DNA of 64,000 bases from Membranipora membranacea (Eukaryota > Bryozoa > Gymnolaemata > Cheilostomatida > Membraniporidae). Positions 60,190 to 64,000 of the stretch are shown one piece after another; within the stretch, counting starts at the first letter, position 1, and each line of letters opens with the position of its first letter. Position numbers and translations under genes: made by a program. The notes under the pieces were generated by a model. It did not search any database and was not told where the DNA came from. It saw only the letters and a program-made list of their open reading frames with translations. The stretch is taken from positions 21,304,283 to 21,368,282 of the forward strand of contig OU612066.1 of NCBI GenBank assembly GCA_914767715.1, written 5' to 3'.

Positions 60190-60661
60190 AAACTGTGTGT
60201 TAAAAAATGGAAACTGCCACATGGATTTCCCACCTGTCACAGTTTTGTTTTGCTTATTTTTCAGGCTTTTAAGATGAAGCTGTTTAACTTATTACACAGC
60301 AGTCTGCAGTCACAGCTTGAACAAGGAAGTTAGTAACAAGCAGTGGAGATTTAAGCCTGGTACCCATCAACTGCATAACTGTCCCAGGAACTCATCTGCG
60401 ATCATGCACGACCACTTGTGCATTGCTGTGATTGATGGGTACAAAATACACAGAGATCGTGCGTTTACAAATACCTTCCCACGATAGTAGAATTGCTTCT
60501 ACTTTCGTGCGATATGTTGTGCTGCATTTTGTGGTACCCACAAATTCTTTAATGATTGCCAGTGCAAAATCTTAGAAATTCCTGAGATTAAAAAAGCACA
60601 TTGGTGGGTACAAGGCTTTAGATAGAGCAACACACTGAGACATAACCATTGAGAATATCAG
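60190..60661 (+). promoter_or_regulatory. Conserved leader of TRIM copy D, split by a MITE
   Basis: Same block as the leaders of the other TRIM copies, ending in ATCAG followed by GTCAGT. A 264-bp element (60354-60617) lies inside it, lengthening the presumed 5' untranslated exon of copy D only. Confidence 0.45.
60354..60617. mobile_element. PIF/Harbinger-like MITE
   Basis: The ends AGCCTGGTACCCATCAA and, in reverse complement, AGCCTTGTACCCACCAA match at 15 of 17 positions. TTA flanks both sides (60351-60353 and 60618-60620), while the leader of copy C reads GATTTAGATA without the element. A 3-bp TTA duplication and AG-starting ends fit PIF/Harbinger. Extra GGTACCCA or TGGGTAC motifs inside suggest subterminal repeats. 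Confidence 0.75.
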
Positions 60662-61376
60662 GTCAGTAGGATGTACAATCAAGGCATTAGGTACTCTAAC
60701 TCTCTCTGACTCTTTATATAAGGGTGTTGAACTTCTAATCCCTGTGTTCAGTTTTTTATCACAACTTACTCTGGTTAGGGATTTGCTAATAAGTGTAACT
60801 TCATTGATATGAAGGTTATTGCATTCTATTGTTAACAATACTGTGATCTCTATTACTGCAGGCTCTGCGATGATACATTAATCTTACATTTCGGAATGCT
60901 CAACTTGAAGACTCCCTCGTACTATTATACACATGTCTTGCTTGCTCACAGCGGACCCCTTCCACTTTAATTCAGTGTTTGGGGAAAGAAAGTGGGATAT
61001 AAAAGAGCGTCCTCATTTTTTCTCTCATTCCCTGACCCTCTTTAGAATCACTTGTCAGTGTGATAAAACATACCCCAGCTAATATAAAATTTGTTAATAT
61101 ACATACACAGGTCATGCTCACAGCAGGCACTTTGCAAATAAAATTCATTGTTTGGGAGGAGCAGGGAGAAAGAGCGAATTTAAAAGACTCTCCTCACTTC
61201 TGTGGTAACGCTTGGATGTGATTCTCAGTTTGCTATAGATGGCGATGTACGCCTTCACCTGAGCAAGCAAGCACAACCACATATGGAAAGGCGGAGCCTC
61301 CCCTGATCTTCTTGTTCTAAGTATTGTTATTAGCAATATTATGTCGATAATTTATTCATGCTTTTAGATCCACTGA
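60662..61376. other. Intron or spacer before the TRIM D coding start
   Basis: If the leader splices to the RING exon, this is intron 1 of copy D. It matches 21634-22130 only in patches. I see nothing else in it. Confidence 0.4.
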
Positions 61377-61400
61377 GTGACACAGCATCACATAAAAGAA

Positions 61401-63661
61401 ATGGCCGTCTCAGTAGCAGAAGATGCACCACATCTGGTAACATGTGGTAACTGCCTTGAGGAAGAGGGGTTTATCCATAACCCGATGTTTCTGCCCTGTG
61501 ATCATGTCTGCTGTGAGACTTGTCTGAGGAGGCAACTCAAGAAGACTGATGTAATCGAATGCAGAGTTTGTCAGTAAGTATCAGGTTCACAGAGCCTCTA
61601 ATATGACAGCGTTTCTAAGAACAGTATTGCAATCAGTCTCTGATTCGAATTATCAACTATGTTTTATATTGTTGTGTAGCTCCACATTGATTCAACTTAT
61701 CTAGTCAGATGATTAACACCATTAATCTGTATCCAATTTAAAACATTTCGTTCACATAATTTCCTGTTGTCCAGGAAAGGGGGCGGGGCAGTGTTGGTGG
61801 GAGAGCTGGCAGGATAGAATAAGTGGGATGCGTTCGGGATGGTCTAAGTGGCATGGTTGGCTTAATGGTACTGGCCACATGCATCTTTCAGTAATTCAAT
61901 TGCAACATTACTCCGCTCGATAATTGATTCAGTATGACATAATGCACAACATTTCTTGATTTGCAGAAACATGTGCAAAGTGGTTATAGACAACCTTCCC
62001 TCAGCCTTAGAGAATGTTCACCCAGTTACTTTCTGTGAGCCGTGTGAGAAAAGTGGGAAACTCAAGATGACTGCCAACACTTACTGTCTGACCTGTGAAC
62101 ATAAGTTTTGTGCTGCTCATCAGAAGGTAAATACCAATCGTGAACTTTTCTATGGGTGTCTGTTAAACAGGTTTGAGAAATAATTTTGTAATTTGAACAG
62201 CATTATCAGTGATAGCTATGGAATGAATGAGTAATATATATATATATATGTGTATATATATATATATATATTATGTTGATATATATAACTCTATGGTGAA
62301 ACATTAATGTAAAAGGGAGGGAGAGAACTTCGCTTTATGTCTATTAAAGATCGAGTTTTTGATAATTTTGTAATTTACAGCTTCACATTGAGCTAAACTG
62401 GCATCATGAGACTCAGAATATAAAGGAGTACATGAGATCAACCTCAACAGTAGATCAGCAGAAGTTTTGTCAGACTCACAAAGATCAAGTCATCGGTCTC
62501 GGTTGCTCAAAGTGTGCAAAGGTTTACTGTTTTGAGTGTGTGTCCTCTGTTGGCCTTTGCCAAAATGGTGAGTGACAATTCCAGTAACAGTGGTAGTATG
62601 AGATCCATTTTGTTGTAATTGCAGTCTTAATAACCAGATCAAAAATTTGTTCTCCCTCTGAAACTGAGGAGCCAACTCCTGACATCATAATTAACATTTG
62701 GGCTATCGGGGCCTCCACAGGAGGTAGGTCTCTCAATTGAAAAAATAAAAAGCAAAATTATTCTCTATTTGTCCCTTGTTCAGTAAGTAAGACCTGCTAG
62801 TGATCTTGTTCCCGAAGTGTTCACACTCTGGACAATACCCTGGACCGAATGTTCCTACTACTTCAAAATACACTCCTGCAATTTTATAAAGTTATGATCA
62901 TCACATTGAAATTTACTCATAATGTTAAATATTCCATCAATCTTAACACACTCCATAGATTATTAGATTAGACCAGCTTGTTCGATGCCATATACCAAAT
63001 CTGATAGATATTAGTTTTCTAATTACCCTTTAGGTTCCGACCACAAGCTCATGTCTCTAAAGGAGCTCTCAGCTGAGGTGAAGAGATTACTGGAGCCTGA
63101 GAAGAAGGAATGTGAAGAGCTGTTTGATAAATGGTCAGCTGTGAAGAAGGAGGCAGCGGTCACTCTGTCTAACTGGGATGCAGAAACTGAGGAAGGAGTC
63201 AAAATTATTGATGATACAGAGGAGAAACAGGTATTGTGATCATGCAGAAAAACTTAATACCTAAACTGATTGGGGGAATTTTCCTTACCAAGCTTTTCTA
63301 CCTAATTATTCAGGATGTTCAAAAGTTTAAACGCCACAGCGAAACATTTATAATCTGAGTGAGGGTGAAAAAAGATTTTGTCTGCCTCATTTGTATTTTT
63401 TCAGGACTTAATAACACTGTAGAACCATTCTGTGGTCAAATTGTGCTGTTAGCAACCTTTACATGTCTACTTAATCTCTTTCTTTTATAGATAAAAGCTA
63501 TCAGAGAGAAATATGGAAAACTGAAGGAGGAGTATATCACAAACAGAAGCAGCACTAAAGATAAGCTGACAGAATATATAGAGAATGATGCTGGACTAAA
63601 ACTCACTGAGTTTCATGAACAGATTAAAATTTTACGGTCTGATCTATCTAAACAACACTGT
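61401..63661 (+). CDS. TRIM-type RING/B-box protein, copy D, cut by the window end
   Basis: Coding exons: 61401-61573, 61967-62126, 62381-62567, 63034-63230 and 63491-63661, all in phase with no stop. The ATG precedes AVSVAEDAPHLVTC. The RING is intact (CGNC, PCDHVCCETC, CRVC), with Asp where the other copies have Thr. Both B-boxes keep their ligands (FCEPC, YCLTC, FCAAH; FCQTH, CSKC, YCFEC), and the coiled coil begins at SDHKLMSLKELSAE. The window ends in CTGACAG at 64000, which looks like the acceptor of the next exon, so the propeller part lies outside. Exon 3 is mosaic: its first third resembles copies A/B and the rest copy C, and intron 3 is nearly identical to copy C. Probably functional. 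Confidence 0.85.
62234..62271. repeat. (AT)n microsatellite
   Basis: Alternating TA dinucleotides with one TGTG interruption in TRIM D intron 2. Copy C has a much shorter AT run at about 23129. Confidence 0.8.
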
Positions 63662-63870
63662 GTAAGTAAATTCAATTTCAATATGAGGGAAAAATCATAA
63701 ATCAAGCCAAACAATTAGGCCCCATGACTCTCCTTCTATCCCAACAAGCTGCATAGATACTGTAATTCTTGCTGAAATAAGACATGGGTTCTTTAATTGT
63801 AAAACATGGAAAGAAAGAAAATTCATTTACAGTCATTAGTAACTAGAACCGCCCTTCCTGTACTAAAAAA

Positions 63871-63912
63871 TTGTAGTTGTCCCCTCATTGATATTAAGGA
63901 GGCAACTACAAA
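63871..63912. repeat. Hairpin of the AGTTGTCC family
   Basis: TTGTAGTTGTCCCCT faces AGGAGGCAACTACAA (13 of 15 positions pair) in TRIM D intron 5, at the same place as the hairpin at 24737 in copy C. Confidence 0.6.
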
Positions 63913-64000
63913 TTTTCTCACATATGCAAAGTAACCTAAAATTTAAGCACAATATTGTCATATGCAGTGAACGATTCATTTAAGGTGTATAACCTGACAG

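Overview
The window is eukaryotic: AT-rich DNA with many short GT-AG introns, a TRIM-type gene family, a peroxisomal acyl-CoA oxidase-like gene and relatives of the animal protein C18orf63 (DUF4708). Compact introns, multiplied TRIM genes and abundant small tRNA-like and inverted-repeat elements fit an early-branching invertebrate, most plausibly a demosponge such as Amphimedon. That assignment is an inference; no rRNA or mitochondrial marker is present.

The layout is a nested tandem duplication. Block A (1 to about 19.3 kb) holds an acyl-CoA oxidase copy, a TRIM copy, a DUF4708 copy and a scrap of a minus-strand gene, here called X. Block C (about 21.4-33.3 kb) holds TRIM, a ruined DUF4708 and X. 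Block B (36.1-58.3 kb) repeats block A: oxidase, TRIM, DUF4708 and a full X. Block D (from about 60.2 kb) repeats the start of block C: TRIM, running off the window. The A-C spacer resembles the B-D spacer, so an A+C pair was probably copied as a B+D pair. The older repeat unit is TRIM > DUF4708 > < X, with the oxidase in front of A and B only.

Most copies are broken, and the A and B copies are broken by different lesions. Oxidase A lacks a whole exon; oxidase B has a nonsense codon and a 1-bp frameshift. TRIM A has lost its start codon and one RING cysteine; TRIM B has lost a different RING cysteine and carries a frameshift and a stop. DUF4708 A and B carry different stop codons. The readable genes are TRIM C (8 coding exons, about 623 residues: RING, two B-boxes, coiled coil, beta-propeller-like C-terminus), TRIM D (first five coding exons visible, clean) and gene X in B (about 253 residues) and C.

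The rest holds small elements: two insertions with 8-bp target duplications (hAT-like), one with TTA duplications (PIF/Harbinger-like) inside a TRIM leader exon, another inverted-repeat element, tRNA-like SINEs, long perfect palindromes, and two families of tiny hairpins. One of these, with the core CAATGAACTCCCTC, sits between 6-7 bp direct repeats at several sites and differs between paralogous copies. I consider it the most novel signal here.
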